NCBI GenBank assembly: GCA_018907035.1 | Contig: JACCIC010000015.1 | Location: 3,850,001 to 3,914,000 of the forward strand | Direction of reading: 5' to 3' | DNA from: Sycobia sp. Sy_11 | Taxonomy: Eukaryota > Arthropoda > Insecta > Hymenoptera > Epichrysomallidae | DNA: 64,000 nucleotides | In this document: positions 1-20,219 of the stretch, piece by piece | Layout: the number at the start of each line of letters is the position of its first letter | How positions within the stretch are numbered: position 1 is the first letter of the stretch | Notes under the pieces: model-generated | The model's database searches: none | Seen by the model: only the letters and a program-made list of their open reading frames with translations | Told to the model about the DNA's origin: nothing | Made by a program: the position numbers and the translations under genes

Positions 1-1
1 A

Positions 2-145
2 AGCTATTATCTTGCTAATAAAAATATAGAATTACAAAAGAAGATTGTTGGCCCAAAACAAATATTAAATATACCAGTTTCATTAGATGCTGAAAATTTT
101 GAAGCGATGGATGATCCTGAGGATTTTTCAAAAACCAAAAATTAA
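2..145 (+). CDS. C-terminal exon of an unidentified upstream gene (partial)
   Basis: An open frame runs from base 2 to a TAA at 143-145 and encodes 47 residues. The 5' part lies outside the window. The peptide is protein-like: it has a Lys/Gln-rich start, the stretch GPKQILNIPVSLDAENFEAM, and an acidic tail ending DPEDFSKTKN. I do not recognise the family. It cannot be part of TTC21B, whose own start ATG follows at 275. The next gene begins only 129 bp after this stop, so the two genes lie head to tail and very close. No splice acceptor is visible because the exon runs off the edge. Confidence 0.5.
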   Translation, partial: SYYLANKNIELQKKIVGPKQILNIPVSLDAENFEAMDDPEDFSKTKN

Positions 146-246
146 ATTGCAGGTAATTAATTTAAGGAATTTATTTTTACTTTATTATTTCATATCATTT
201 CAATTTAATATTAAATGTCATTGCAGCTTTTGTATTTCTTTTGTAC

Positions 247-269
247 ATAATAATAATAATAATAATAAA
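247..269 (+). repeat. (AAT)n microsatellite ending in an AATAAA hexamer
   Basis: A short AAT/TAA run fills the end of the intergenic gap and finishes with AATAAA about six bases before the TTC21B ATG. The hexamer could serve as poly(A) signal for the upstream gene, but it may simply be a by-product of the repeat. Confidence 0.6.
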
Positions 270-274
270 TCAAA

Positions 275-3200
275 ATGGAAGAAATAGAGTATGAAAGTAT
301 TATTCAGTGGTGTTGCCAAAAACATTATCACAATGATATGCTTTCTTATGCAAAACAAGCATTAGATATTTACTCGTCATCTGAAAGGCTTCGAGTTTTG
401 TTAGCTTTAGCACTTACTTTGAGTAATCATAATAAAGATGCGTTTAAAGAGGCTTCATCCTTGGTAAGAATATTTAAAACAGACATTGTATTTTTATTGC
501 TATAAATTGTATTTAGTTCAAAATTCATATTATTTTTTTATATTTAAAATTTGAATGTAATATCATATTATTTTTAATACAGAATATATAGTTTATCAAC
601 AATGAAAATTTTCTTAAATATAATCAAATTATATCATTAATGTTGAATGATTGAACATTAAAATTGAAATGATTTTGTTCTTAGTGAAAATATAATATTT
701 TATTTAATAGTTTGGATTTTTTAATTTTGAATTATTTTCTTTAATTTTTACTTATAATCATTTATGGAAATCTAAATCACAATTTGAAATGAAGGTATTC
801 TTTTATATTACTTGATTTATTTAAAATTATTATTAAATTATAGGCATCTACATATACACAATCTGATGCTGGTTTATCAGCATTGTTGATTCAAAGTTAT
901 ATATATAAAAATCAAGGGGCAACTGATCGAATGTCTGTGGCACAAGTTGATTCAAAGATTAGAGAGGATCGCAGAAAAGCTACATCGTCATCCTTATCTT
1001 TGGCTGCTATAGTTTTACTTTTACTGGGAAAGATGGAGAAAGCAAAAGAATATGCTGATCAAGCATACAAACTTCATCCAAAAGATACTTTTATTCTTTT
1101 AGCGAAAGGATGGACATCAATGTCTTCAGAAGAGTTGATCAAAAATTCTGGTTAATAAATTTTTTTGAGTATATTGACAGTTCACATTAAAACAACTATT
1201 ATTTAAAAATGTTTTTATTATTGTCTCCTTTATTTTGAACATTTAAAAAAAATGTTACTGAAAAATAATAGCTTTTGTTTAAATTTTTTTCATTTAAGTG
1301 CATATAATTTATAGATTTTAAATACGTTTGTATTAAGTATTATATTAAAATTAAAACAAAATAATTTTTTTAACAGGTAACTATTTTGAAGCAGTATTAA
1401 AAGAGAATAATAAACACTTCAATGCCCTCTTGGGGTCTGCAAAGTTCAGAGAGCTGAAAGGTGATCATGCTGGCGCAATGCTTATTCTTAATCCATTGAT
1501 TGTTAGATATCCAAAGTTATCCATTCCATTGGTTGAAAAAATGAACAACTTGTTGGCCTTGAAAGAATGGGACCAAGTCATGGAAATGGCGAACCGAATT
1601 TTATCATTCGAAAGCACGAACATTGATGCCTTCAAGCTTAAAGCGATCGTTGTGATTTGCCACGACGGGATTGAAAGTGAAGCAGTGAAGCATGTACAAA
1701 CGTTTTTCAGAAATCTCGTTGTCGCAGAGCAGAAGAATATCGAACTCTTTGTCGACAATATTCAACTTTTTTCAAGAATAGCCGTGAGAAATCATACAAT
1801 CCTGACCGAGCTTTTTAAGATCACAGATAAAATGTTACAACAAAATGTACGTATAATAACATAATAATAGTAAACAGAAAGCTATTTCCTAGTTTCAACT
1901 AAGCGGCTCATATATTCGCTCGCCGTAAATATAACATATATATATATATATTGTTAAATGTTTTTTTCTTATAGGCCGGCAACGTGACCTTGATGGTCGA
2001 GTTGGGCCATTTGTCCTCCCGAATGGAGAAATGGAAGGACGCGGAACACTGGTATCGCAGCGCCGTTCGCCTGGACGGAACATCGTTGTCCGCCCTCAAA
2101 GGCCTGGCCCTCTGTCAGTTGCACAATCCTTCGCCGGGTGCCGAAGACGTTGCCAAGCAGCAGATCGATTATCTAATGGAGATGCAACAATCGGAGTTCG
2201 AGCTACCCGAACTATTGTTTATGTGCGCTAGCCTGGCACACAGCAACTCAGCCAAGGCATTAGAGCATCTAACGAAGGCAGCCTCAATTTTGATCAAAGT
2301 AATATATATATATTAGTTTTGGACATAAAGCAATTTTCAATTGAGTTTAAAAATGCAATATTGTAATTCATATAACAGAATGGATTTAATTTCATTGGCA
2401 CTTTTAAAAACATCATTGTTGATAAGATTTGGCCTAATTAGCAGTCTAAATTTGAATTTAATTGACAATATGCGACATATTTCGTTTGAAGTGCAATATT
2501 AAACATCGTTAAAATTGTCAGACTTCGATAAAAATTCTCAGATTTTTCCGATCTTTACTAAACTTTGCTACACACGCCATAACAGTCTTTGTTAACTATC
2601 CCAATTTCCACGTTTTGCAAAGTTTGATGAAGTTTGATAATACTTGCGAACACAAATACATTTTCATTAGGAGATATTAGTATTAATTTATCATTCTATA
2701 TTAGAAAATTTTTAATTTATCGTTCTATATTCTAAAATTCGAACCAACTGTATTTATTCCAAATATAAAACAATCGAAATAGTGTGACATGTAATTTGTA
2801 TGATCTTTAAAGAATTGTAGTGGATTTTTCTACGGCTGTGATTATTTGAAGATGCTAAATCCTGACTTGTGTATGGATATTGTGGATCGATACTCTTTAC
2901 ATTGTCCAAGTAATAACAATTATATAAATGATGGAGTGGATCCAAATAAAACCTTGTGCCTGAGGTTACTTGAAAGGGTTGTGGACGCTTGCCCTGGTTT
3001 TGGTCCTGCATTACTGTTGATGGGAAAAGTCAAAATGCAAGTTGGAGACTTAAATGGTTAGATTTTTATTTATTTTCGATCTTTTCTTTATTTTAAATAA
3101 TAATCTATTAACATTGAGCGATGGGTTAATTGGTATAGAAAAACTTGTATAATTGAAAAGTTCCGGTCTAAAATGGTATTTGCCAATTGATATCATTTGC

Positions 3201-6200
3201 CGTAAAACCTAGTTTATGTATTTTGTTTCTAAGTGTGAATATGGTAGATGTTAATCGCTAATTAGAATCATAATAGAGTAGAAATTTTTTATAGCTTTTA
3301 GATAATATTTAATTGTAATGTTCATAGATGCACTGGCAGCATTGAAAAAATTATTGGATACGGTTGATCGAACAAATGCAGCCGGCCATTTGTTGATGGC
3401 CCGAATCTTAGTTAAACAAGGGCATTACGAAAGTGCTACGCAAACGCTTGAAACAGGTTTGAGCTACAATTTCAAAGTCAGAGATGATCCACTTTACCAC
3501 ATGATTCTTGGTATGGTTGCAAAAGAAAATGGAGATCTCGAAGGTAATTCAATGATATATTCGTAAAAGAAACATTATAAATGTTCTTGTTTTTCTGATA
3601 TTTTTATAACATTGATAATTTATAAATTTCCAGGTGCAATCAAGAACTTTGAAAACTCTATGTCGTTCGCGGGCCTACGCGCGAATCAGATGCAAACGAA
3701 CGTCTCTGATATCTCGGCATCTGATAAGGCGACCCTCTATCTCGATTTAATAGCGGCTTACGCCGGATTACGAAAATTCGAAGAAGCCTCGGCGTTAATG
3801 GAGGACGCGAAAATGCAGCTCGCCGGCACCTCAGAAGTTGATAGGATAGTTATTGGAAACGCCGAGCTGTGCTTGGAAATGGACGATATTGAGGAGGCCA
3901 TGAAATTATTGAGCTCAATTTCAGCCAGCCAGCCCTATTATTTGCTCGCACATACGAAACTCGCCAATTTACATTTGAATCGAAGAAAGGATCGATACTC
4001 ATTCGCAAGATGCTTTAGGTTGGCTTCTGTTACTTAAGTATATTAAATTGCTAGTCATTATTCTTAATAAATAGTATCATACATTTGAAAGAAGCAAAAT
4101 ATTTTTAATGTAACGACAGACTAAACAAAAATTTTCTAGGGATCTGGTTCAAAACTGCCCGGGCTCAGAAACTTATAATATGCTAGGCGACGCTTATTTG
4201 GCAATCCAAGAACCAGAGAGAGCTATAGAGGCCTATGAATTGGCGTTAAAAAACAGCCCAACTGATACAGCCCTGGCGCGCAAGATGGGCCGGGCTTTGG
4301 TGAAAACACACCAGTATGCTAAGGCAATAAATTATTATAAGGATGCGGTTAAGCAGGATGGATGCAAAGATCTAAAACTGGATATGGCGGAACTGTTGAT
4401 GAAGCTTAAACAGTTTGATAAGGCAGAGAAAACTTTACTTGAAGAACTGAATGGTGAGCTTTAATTTTAAAGTATTTATATGTAGTCTAGACATTCAAAA
4501 AATATTTGTCCAGAATTTAAAAAATGTAGTTCGTAATAATAACTAAATGTTATAGAGGGGAAAGGGACCACGGATATTACTGTATTAGAAATGAGAGGGA
4601 AACAATTGTTATTGTTGGCAAAAGTACGCGAGAAAGCAGGCAATCTGAAAGGTGCTTTGTCTATTCTAAACGAAGCTAAAGAAAATCAGGTTCGGTATCT
4701 TCAAAGGACAACAATGTTACCTAATCTTTTAGATCAGAAAGCTGTATTGGCTGATATATGCTTTAAAATGGCCGAGCATTCCTCATCCATTAGAGATTTT
4801 ACTCAGGCAATTGATCATTATAAGGAAGCACTAACATACAAACCTAACGATGTACAAATTTTGTTGTCTTTAGCAAAGTTATACATGCAAGTATGTACAA
4901 ACTGAAATTTAATATTAAAAACTAACACGTAAAAATTGTAAATAAATTTAAAATTATTAAGAAAATTAATTTGTAAATGAATTTAATAACTTTATATATT
5001 ATCAAATGCATTTAACTTGAATAATTAGATTATAATGATAACTTCACTATTACCAATAGATCAATGAGCTAGAAAAATGTACTCAGTATTGTCAAATTAT
5101 ATTAAATACGGATTCAAACAATGAAGCGGCTTGCGTAATGATGGCGGATTTAGCATTTCGAAAAGTTGATTTTGATACTGCCGCTTTTCATTTTCGACAA
5201 CTGTTGCTTCAGAAGCCGACATACTGGACTGCTTTGGCTCGGCTCATCGAAGTTTCGCGTAGAACTGGTAAATAAATGTTTGATAAATAAAGTATAAAAA
5301 TATAAACTTTTACTAAATAAGTAACGATTTTGAAGGACAATGGCGATATCATATGTATATATATACTCGTATAACATATTTCTCTGTACTACTAATATAC
5401 TTTGCAAAAAATCATTGTATATTGGTTATTTTTAGGGAATATCGATGATCTAACCGAATGGTTGACGCGCGCTAAAAATGCAATGGATCCAACAAAAACC
5501 GAGGCCGGCTTTTACTACTGCTCGGGTCTACTTGACTGGCGTACCGGTAAATTCAGCTCGGCGTTACGTAACTTTAACGCGGCCCGACGCGATCCCGAAT
5601 GGGGCCAGCAAGCCATTTATAACATGATCGAAATCTGCCTCGACCCCGACGACGATTCGTCATTGTCCAGCAATGAGATTTTTAACGACGACAATGGCGT
5701 GATCGAAGATTCTAAAAGCATGGCATTGAAAACCGCAAAGAAATTGTTGCAGGTAAACTTATGCTGTCCAATAAATAATAATCTTTCGATTATATAGAAA
5801 AAAAAGGATGTAATTTTTTCTATAATTATATTTCTAACTTTTTTTTCTAATACAGGAGTTAAACCCAAAGGGTAATCCTCAGGAAATGTTAACTCATCGG
5901 CTCTTGGGTAATTTTTTTTTGCTTGCAAGTAAACAGAAGTTTAATATCGAGCGAGCCCTACAAGATTGCACACTGCTAGCTAGCCAAGATAATCTTCACG
6001 ATCACGTAGGGCCTGCTTTGGGTCTCGCCACGGCGCACATCCTACTTAAACAAACACCGCGCGCTAGAAATCATCTGAAACGTGTGAGCAAGAATACGTG
6101 GACATTTGAAGACGCTGAGTACCTGGAACGTTGTTGGTTATTGTTGGGTAATTATACGCTTTTTGTATATATATATATTTTATAGGTGTATTTGATTTGA

Positions 6201-6650
6201 GGTATAAAGTTCCATGCACTGCCAACCCAAAAAATCTTGGAGAAAAACTTATGCAAAATTAATATTCAAATCTTAAATATTCACTATCTTTCTTTTATGA
6301 AACAATTAGCGGATATCTACGTACAATCGAGCAAGTACGATCTAGCCTCGGAATTATTGAGGCGAGTATTACAGCACAATGCGACCTGCGTGCGAGCCCA
6401 CGAACTTTCAGGATACGTCGCCGAAAAGGAGCAGAATTACAGAGAGGCAGCGGCGAGATACAGCCAGGCATGGAAATACGGCGGCAAATTTAAGCTGAGC
6501 GTCGGCTACAAGCTCGCCTATTGTTACTTTAAGAGTAAGCAGTACGCCGACGCGATCGAAACGTGTAATGAGGTCTTGCGACTGAATCCGGATTACCCGC
6601 GCATAAAAAAGGACATACTCGAGAAGAGTATAAATAATTTGCGCTCGTAG
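275..6650 (+). CDS. TTC21B: Tetratricopeptide repeat protein 21B / IFT139 (intraflagellar transport complex A)
   Basis: Thirteen exons join in phase: 275-463, 844-1150, 1377-1846, 1975-2298, 2813-3056, 3328-3543, 3634-4018, 4140-4453, 4556-4890, 5060-5267, 5436-5752, 5856-6147, 6310-6650. They give about 1313 residues; human TTC21B is close to 1316. The order of blocks matches the family throughout: SYNFKVRDDPLYHMI, LGDAYLAIQEPERAIEAYE, then GQQAIYNMIEICLDPD, LKQTPRARNHLKRVSK, and LADIYVQSSKYDLAS near the C-terminus. Degenerate TPR helices fill the whole length and there is no signal peptide. The family protein is an IFT-A subunit needed for retrograde transport in cilia; in insects that means sensory-neuron cilia and sperm. 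The start is the first ATG, and IEYESIIQWCCQKHYHNDM aligns with the family N-terminus. The acceptor of exon 5 (AAAG at 2809-2812) is chosen by phase and is the least certain junction. Exons 4, 7, 11 and 13 are clearly richer in GC than exons 1-3. Confidence 0.96.
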
Positions 6651-7010
6651 AGGCATGGTGAACGAACGCTTGTCGGCTATATATGCAGGAAGTCGAAAAA
6701 CTTAGAAAATCAAATTGATCAGCAAATTCTTCAATTTCATATTTTTCATTCTTCAGTGAAAGTTAGTTGCCCATAGCAAATTTGAAATCTTGGTTTATGA
6801 AGAATTAAATATTCAATTAATTTATGAATTCAAAATATATGTTCATTGTTATACGATATTTAGATAAAAAAATGTTCATTTTTAAAATATATATCTATAT
6901 ACAGTGAATTTAATTTAATTATATAATACATTATATAATTCTTGTTCCGTCCAATATTGTACTTAAAAAACGTTACTTAGATTTATGTATGAATGTGTAC
7001 ACTATATATG

Positions 7011-7016
7011 AATAAA
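7011..7016 (+). terminator. Candidate poly(A) signal of TTC21B
   Basis: AATAAA lies about 360 bp after the TTC21B stop, in AT-rich sequence that fits a 3' UTR. It is a plausible signal by position only. The bases from 6651 to 7259 hold nothing else recognisable. Confidence 0.35.
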
Positions 7017-7259
7017 TTCTTCTTTTCATTAATATTTAAAATTTTTCTTGATTTTTTACTATAATTAAAAAAGTATATGGTCTGGAGTCTCAATACATAA
7101 CCCAAGAAGTAAAATAAAGATGTCAGTTCTTATAAAAAATATAGATACTTTTTTTTACAAATATCAGTTTATTTACATTCAATGTCATTTAGCAAGGAGA
7201 AGCAAGCAGAATGATTGTATTTTATAGAAATTATCTTTTAGAAGAATATTTTTCATATA

Positions 7260-8186
7260 TTAGGTGTAAAATTTTGTTTCCGCCGTTTATTCCGAATTTC
7301 GAGGTTTTATTGTAAAAAACTGTTTATATATTTATAATTCAAAGTATTGTCCATTGCTGGTCACTTCTTTCTCCCATATTTCGGGCAGCATTCGAATCCC
7401 GCGTTGAAAAAACTGGTTATCTTTTGAAGCGATTCACGAATCTATCCAATTTTTTACTTCACAAGACCGGAAGTGCTGGTAAACCAGGTCGTGTGCTATT
7501 AATCGAAACAAGTCATAGTCTGAGGGAGCAACGCCTGGAGAATATGGCAGATGGGGTAGAACTTCCCATTTCAACGATTTCAAGTATGTCTTGACTACTT
7601 TCGTAACATGGGATCGAGCATTTTCATGGTATGAAATCACTTTTTCATGTCTATCATTGTATTGCATATTGCGGCTTTAACTCGTACGGCACCCATTTTC
7701 TTTGTTTCTGAAACATTCCCATAACTTGCAGGTAGTTGGAAATGACTTATTGCGTTACTCCCAATCATCCTGCCAATTCTTGTTGCGCTTGACACGAGTC
7801 TTGATCAAGTAATGACTCCAATTCTGCATCTTCAAAAACCTTCTCTCTTCCACCGCCATGCTCGTCTTCGACATGAACTCTCGGTACATTACTCTCGGTA
7901 CATTCTTTCTCTAATAGTGGGATCACCATAGACATTTGAGAGCATTCGATGAACTTCAGCTGCAGATTTCTTCATATTAAAGAAGGAATTAAAACCTCCC
8001 GTAAATGATGAGAATTGGGCTCGTAAGTTGACATGTTTAATCGAGAATATCTTTATGAAGCAGACACAAATCGACTAATATTTCGATGACCTTATATTTA
8101 CAAATACCTAAGCTTTTTTTATGATATCTACTATCTATTTATTTCGACTACCACTTACCGCTACAACCATCTATTGCCAAACCTAA
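7260..8186 (-). mobile_element. Decayed mariner element, lineage 1
   Basis: The ends carry related inverted termini: TTAGGTGTAAAATTTTG on the left, and TTAGGTTTGGCAATAG read inward on the minus strand from the right. Both abut TA-rich DNA, as expected for TA target sites. The minus strand encodes mariner transposase pieces. One N-terminal stretch (about 7875-7690) reads KVFEDAELESLLDQDSC and later WVPYELKPQYAIQ, with at least two internal stops. A catalytic-core stretch (7667-7434) reads HENARSHVTKVVKTYLKSLK and then PYSPGVAPSDYDLF. The second catalytic Asp is changed (HEN instead of HDN). The element is dead. It lies between TTC21B and the MDH-like gene. Confidence 0.85.
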
Positions 8187-8618
8187 TATAACACATAAGT
8201 AATTAGATTAAAAATAAAATGTTGTAATAAAATTTATTATAACAATTTATTTTTTTTAATATTATCTAACTTTTTTAAAAAATATTAAGAACTTATTTAT
8301 GAAATATAGAGTCATCATTTTTTTATTGGTGATGACCGTAGTTCTTAGAAGGCATTTAAATTTTAAGTGCAATTTATATATTATTTATATATTATATATA
8401 TTTATATATTATTATAGTATTTATATCTTACTAATATTGATAAGAAACTATATCTATATATAAAAATGTTTAAAATATATTATTTTTATAACCAAGAAAC
8501 TAACGTGTGGTTATGGCATATTCGAAAAACAATCGTTATTTTTTATAACATGTCAATTAGCTTTATAAAGTATGATATCTTTACAAGTATTATAAGCAAG
8601 AAAGTAAATTAATGTAAT

Positions 8619-15890
<7,272 letters not shown>

Positions 15891-18389
15891 CATTATCATT
15901 TAAAATGTATTTGTCCAATTAAAAAACAATTTTGATTATACCTGTTTTACGGAACATTCGCAGGATTGTTATATTTTAATATTGTGATTTTTAATTTAAT
16001 ATTTTTAAGATTCCATGTCTTAATAAATTTGATACAAATTAAATATTTAGATATTAGATAATTTTGTTATATACGCAGTTGTAAACAATATAAATACTCT
16101 CATTCTGATTCAATCACAATGTAGCGCAAATGTAATTTCATAACGTAACCATCTTTTTTCACATTTTTATAAAGATAAATTATAGAAAAGATAATTTCTT
16201 ATATAGTAATAATACATGTTTCGAAGTATTTGCAAGAAATGAAATATAGGTAGTAGTACTATCTATAGTGTTAAAAATAAGGTATAAAATTAAAAGTTTT
16301 TGATCGAAAAAGATTACCAGCTCTTATTAATTTTCGTTCAAAACAAACTCTATTTTCTTAAATTTACAAAATTATTTTTTTGAAAATAAAAAACTGTTTA
16401 TTAATTGTAAAAAAATTTTTGGTTTAAAAATTTTACTCAAAGGCTTAGAAGTTCAACAAATTTTAATAAGAGTTCAATTTTTATTTTTTACATATAAAAT
16501 AATATTTACTTAATTTTTTTCTTTGTTTTAAACAAATTCAAACAGAACCCTGATTTCTTGATTTAATAAATGGATTTTCTAATATTAAACAAATTTCTTA
16601 TTAATTTTTAATAAATATTGTTTAATTTCAAAAATTCTTGTTTTACTGCAAGTAAATTTTTTTTTTTAATTAAAGAATGACGAACTTTTAGTAGTTTTTT
16701 CTTTAAGTTAAGAAACATTTGATGCAGTGAAATAAATATTTTGTTAATTCAATGAAATGATTTTTTACGAAACATATTCTTTTGAATTACGAAAAATTTT
16801 TCTGAGTTCTTAATAAAAACACGTATACTTTTTTCAGGTGCTATTACAAAAATCTTAATTTAATCGATTTTTGGGAGAAATTGAATTTTAGAGACGAAAT
16901 GTATAAAAACCTTATAAACAACATGAGCTTTTGAATTTATCTTGGAAAATAAGAAAAATTCAAAGAAAAATTTTATACAAATCTTTTTCTGTTCTATATA
17001 TTTACTGTGCAAACAGTATTTCTCGAGGAAAATTCAACAGTTCCGCATCGTAATCCTCTGAAGCATCGACGGTGTGTGGTCAAAATGGAAAATCAGAAAT
17101 ATACTTATACAATTTATATTCAAACAACTATTTGTTTATCCTATAAGAAAAAATATGTATTTAAGTGATATCTATAATAATTGTGTGAGATATTTTTTTG
17201 GAATTTTGAAATATTACTTATTTTCAAAGATAAATTTGAAAAACCATCCGTTTTTATGAATTTTGACATTATATAAATTTTAAAAAAAGTCGAGCATGGG
17301 TGTTTTAGAAAGTTTATACCGATATTGTTATAACAAGGATTTTTATAACAATAAAGTTTGAAACATTTATCGAGTTTGTGCTTTAAAAGTTTATCGAATA
17401 ACATTTATCAATATTTTTATTTTGATTTTTCTGCAAAACCAGAGGGGATAATTATAAACAAGATTCAAATACTGGTATTATCTGACAAAAAAAAAATATC
17501 AGCTATACATTGCACGGCCGAAGTATCAGGAATGACATCCAATATTAACGCGCTATATTTATCTCGATTTTCGTGCTATAGGCGCCGTATAAGGTTACTT
17601 TTTAAGATTTTGAGATACTCCTAATACCCTCGCTGAAGGTTTTTTTTTTAGAGTTTCGTTAAAAATAGTCGCTTCTTTATGAATTGAGAGATCGTTAAAA
17701 AAAAATACGTTTCTACAACACCGCGGGTGCCCTTCACATTTCTTTCGTATTAGAAAATCTAGATTATCTTCTCGGCGACGGATTTTTGTATTTTTAATTA
17801 TTTAATATTACATTGTTTATATTCTAGATTATATGCCCGTTATTCTATACAACGAAATAATGTATTTAAACATATTCGACTGTAATTTCAGTTTGTATAT
17901 CGATTGTTTGATAATTAGCTTTACTTGCGGTTTTTATCGGGGAGAGATAGTATACTCGATTTGAATAGTAATACTTTTGTAAATCTTTTGAGCGTTAAAG
18001 AAAAAGATAAAATTAAAATTTCAATTCTTTAATAATACTAATGAGTGGAAATCTCGGTTAAAATTATATTGCTTAGAAATGTAAGAATTCAATACTATTA
18101 TTTTAATTGCACGTATAATATGCTATTGATTTCATATATAGAATCAAAATTATTATATTAATCGTTGTTTACAAGAATATTGTACTTAAGCATCTTAAAT
18201 AAACTTAAACCAAGTTTCTCATTCGTGAATATTTCAATTTTCTAATATTACTATGTCGATAACAAAAATATGAGGGGGAAAACATAAGTCAAAAATGAAT
18301 ATTTCTAAAGGGCAATCGTGGATTACATTTATTACACTATCTATCGAGCTGAATGCGTTTTCGTTTATGCGCATCATTATTTTTGATCG

Positions 18390-18409
18390 ATATATATATA
18401 TATATATAT

Positions 18410-18470
<61 letters not shown>

Positions 18471-18485
18471 CGCGCGCGCGCGCGT
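18390..18485. repeat. Compound (TA)n-(GT)n-(GC)n alternating tract
   Basis: TA repeats lead into CGTGTG, about 50 bp of GT, and then a GCGTGCGCGCGCGCGCG tail. The alternating purine-pyrimidine pattern runs for about 95 bp. The GC end is the type of sequence that most readily adopts Z-DNA. Confidence 0.95.
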
Positions 18486-18513
18486 GAGTTTCGTAAAAGT
18501 TATTGGATTTTTT

Positions 18514-18575
18514 TAACAATGACATTATTTTACGTTAAAATTTGTAACAATGACATTATTTTGTGTTACAAATCG
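18514..18575. repeat. 31-bp imperfect tandem duplication
   Basis: The unit beginning AACAATGACATTATTTT starts at 18514 and again at 18545, followed by diverging but related bases (TACGTTAAAA against GTGTTACAAA). Two copies only. Confidence 0.75.
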
Positions 18576-19079
18576 AGTTACAAATTTTATAAATCTAACT
18601 TACACTATTTGCCTTTTTGTCTGATCATAGATCTAATAAATAATGTTAATATACGGTCTATGGGGACCTGAAATTGGAGTCACGTACTTCAAAATTTACA
18701 CATCTGCGATGAAGAAGAACGCAAATTTCGGTAAAAGAATTGAAAATCTCTTAAGTAATAACTGTTTATGAAACCTGTTGCGACTTGTAGTCTCATATCA
18801 TAAAGTATTCATTGAATAATTTCGGGTAACGCCTGGAAACACGTATGGGACCAGATGGGACTACGGGGGTTACACCTCTGTTTACACGCCCAGGTACGCA
18901 TTCATTGTCTGTCAAGTCTGTCGTATGTCTGTTCTATTTTCATTTTATTTACCCGTAGTGGGGGCTGTTGAAGTCTGGTGGGGGCATGACTAGGCATGGC
19001 TTTTGTCAACTTTTCTGCATCATTTCCTTACCATGCCTAACCTAACCATGCGTCTTCTTAGGCCATTTGACGATTTTAA

Positions 19080-19501
19080 TACGCGCGCCATGGTAGGGAC
19101 CAATCAGTGCGAGGCTTGGTACTGCGCACATGCGCGAAGTCCAAGCAGCTGCGCAAGTCATGTCAAAATTTCTCTGTAGTAACATCCCCCCTGCCCTCCC
19201 CCACTCGGAATATCTAGCGTGGCTTGACTAGAGCTTGGATTTTGGGTTGGGAGAGAAAGCATATATTGTATAAACGTAAACACAAGCGCAACAGACATTA
19301 TCGTCAGAACAAACGAATTCACAGCCGAAGTGAAAAAACGTTGTCTAGAAACAACGGATTTTGTTTCTAGTATAAATCTTATTTTAAATAATAAATAATT
19401 GTCAACCTTTCTAAGAAATAAATAAAGATTTGCATCCTTTTGAAGGCTTTATTTTGTGGACTTGAAAAAAGTTCATTACAACTACTTCAAGGCAATTCAA
19501 G
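19080..19501 (+). promoter_or_regulatory. Probable SKP1 promoter and untranslated first exon
   Basis: The SKP1 coding exon begins directly after an acceptor (CTATTTCAG then ATG at 20220), so an upstream untranslated exon must exist. About 19080-19260 is CG-richer than its surroundings. It holds a CCAAT box (ACCAATCAG, 19099-19107) and an NRF-1-like palindrome (TGCGCACATGCGCG, from about 19123). A fair donor, CAAG followed by GTAAAT, at 19501/19502 is the best candidate end of the first exon. The exact start site cannot be read from sequence. Confidence 0.5.
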
Positions 19502-20219
19502 GTAAATAACAATACATCTTAGCCTTCTGACTGCATTTCTCAAAATTTGACTTTTTATTTAAGTAATTTAATTTTTTGTAAGTGTTTATGCTGTTTATTT
19601 ACGTATAATTTGTGAAGTTAATTATTTTTTTCATAAACCATGTTGTGTTTTTACCGTGTCATTTTTATACGTTTCATTATACTTACCTAGCCTTCTCGCC
19701 ATTATTTTTCTATCTAGATAAATAATATATATCCGTTACTAACAATATATCTTGAATTTCTATATTTTGTATTACAGTATTTTATTGGATATTACTATAT
19801 TTGTGAATAAAAATTACATTATAATATTTACTTTAAATAATAATTATATTTGAAAAACATAACTAAACCACTTTGTTAATTGTCTTTCCAAAAAACCACG
19901 TATTTTATATAAAAAATATATATGAGAACTAAGACATCGTGGTTGATAAAAATAAAAGTGTATATAATTAATCGTATAATTAAAAATATAAAATACAAAT
20001 GATTGTTCAAATAATTTTGGTAAGCATTTTTAGACCCTTTACTGGTTTAAAAATGTACCTAATATAATATTTTTAGGTTTTTAAAATAAGTAATATTGAA
20101 ATTTAAATTAATTTTAAAAAGATGGCTTACCTTAATATAAAATATACATTTTTAAAAACAATTTTTCTCTCCATGCATAAATAAGTATGTATATTAAGTA
20201 ATTTGTTATACTATTTCAG

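Larger units (their letters stand above)
15891..18830. other. Intergenic stretch between the MDH-like gene and SKP1
   Basis: About 2.9 kb of AT-rich DNA. I see no convincing coding exon; short frames around 17074-17624 look like chance openings. The only clear structures are the repeats listed separately at 18390-18485 and 18514-18575. Confidence 0.6.

Noticed and set aside
18295..18671. ORFs with Cys-Val and Thr-His repeats
   Set aside because: They are shadows of the TA-GT-GC repeat.
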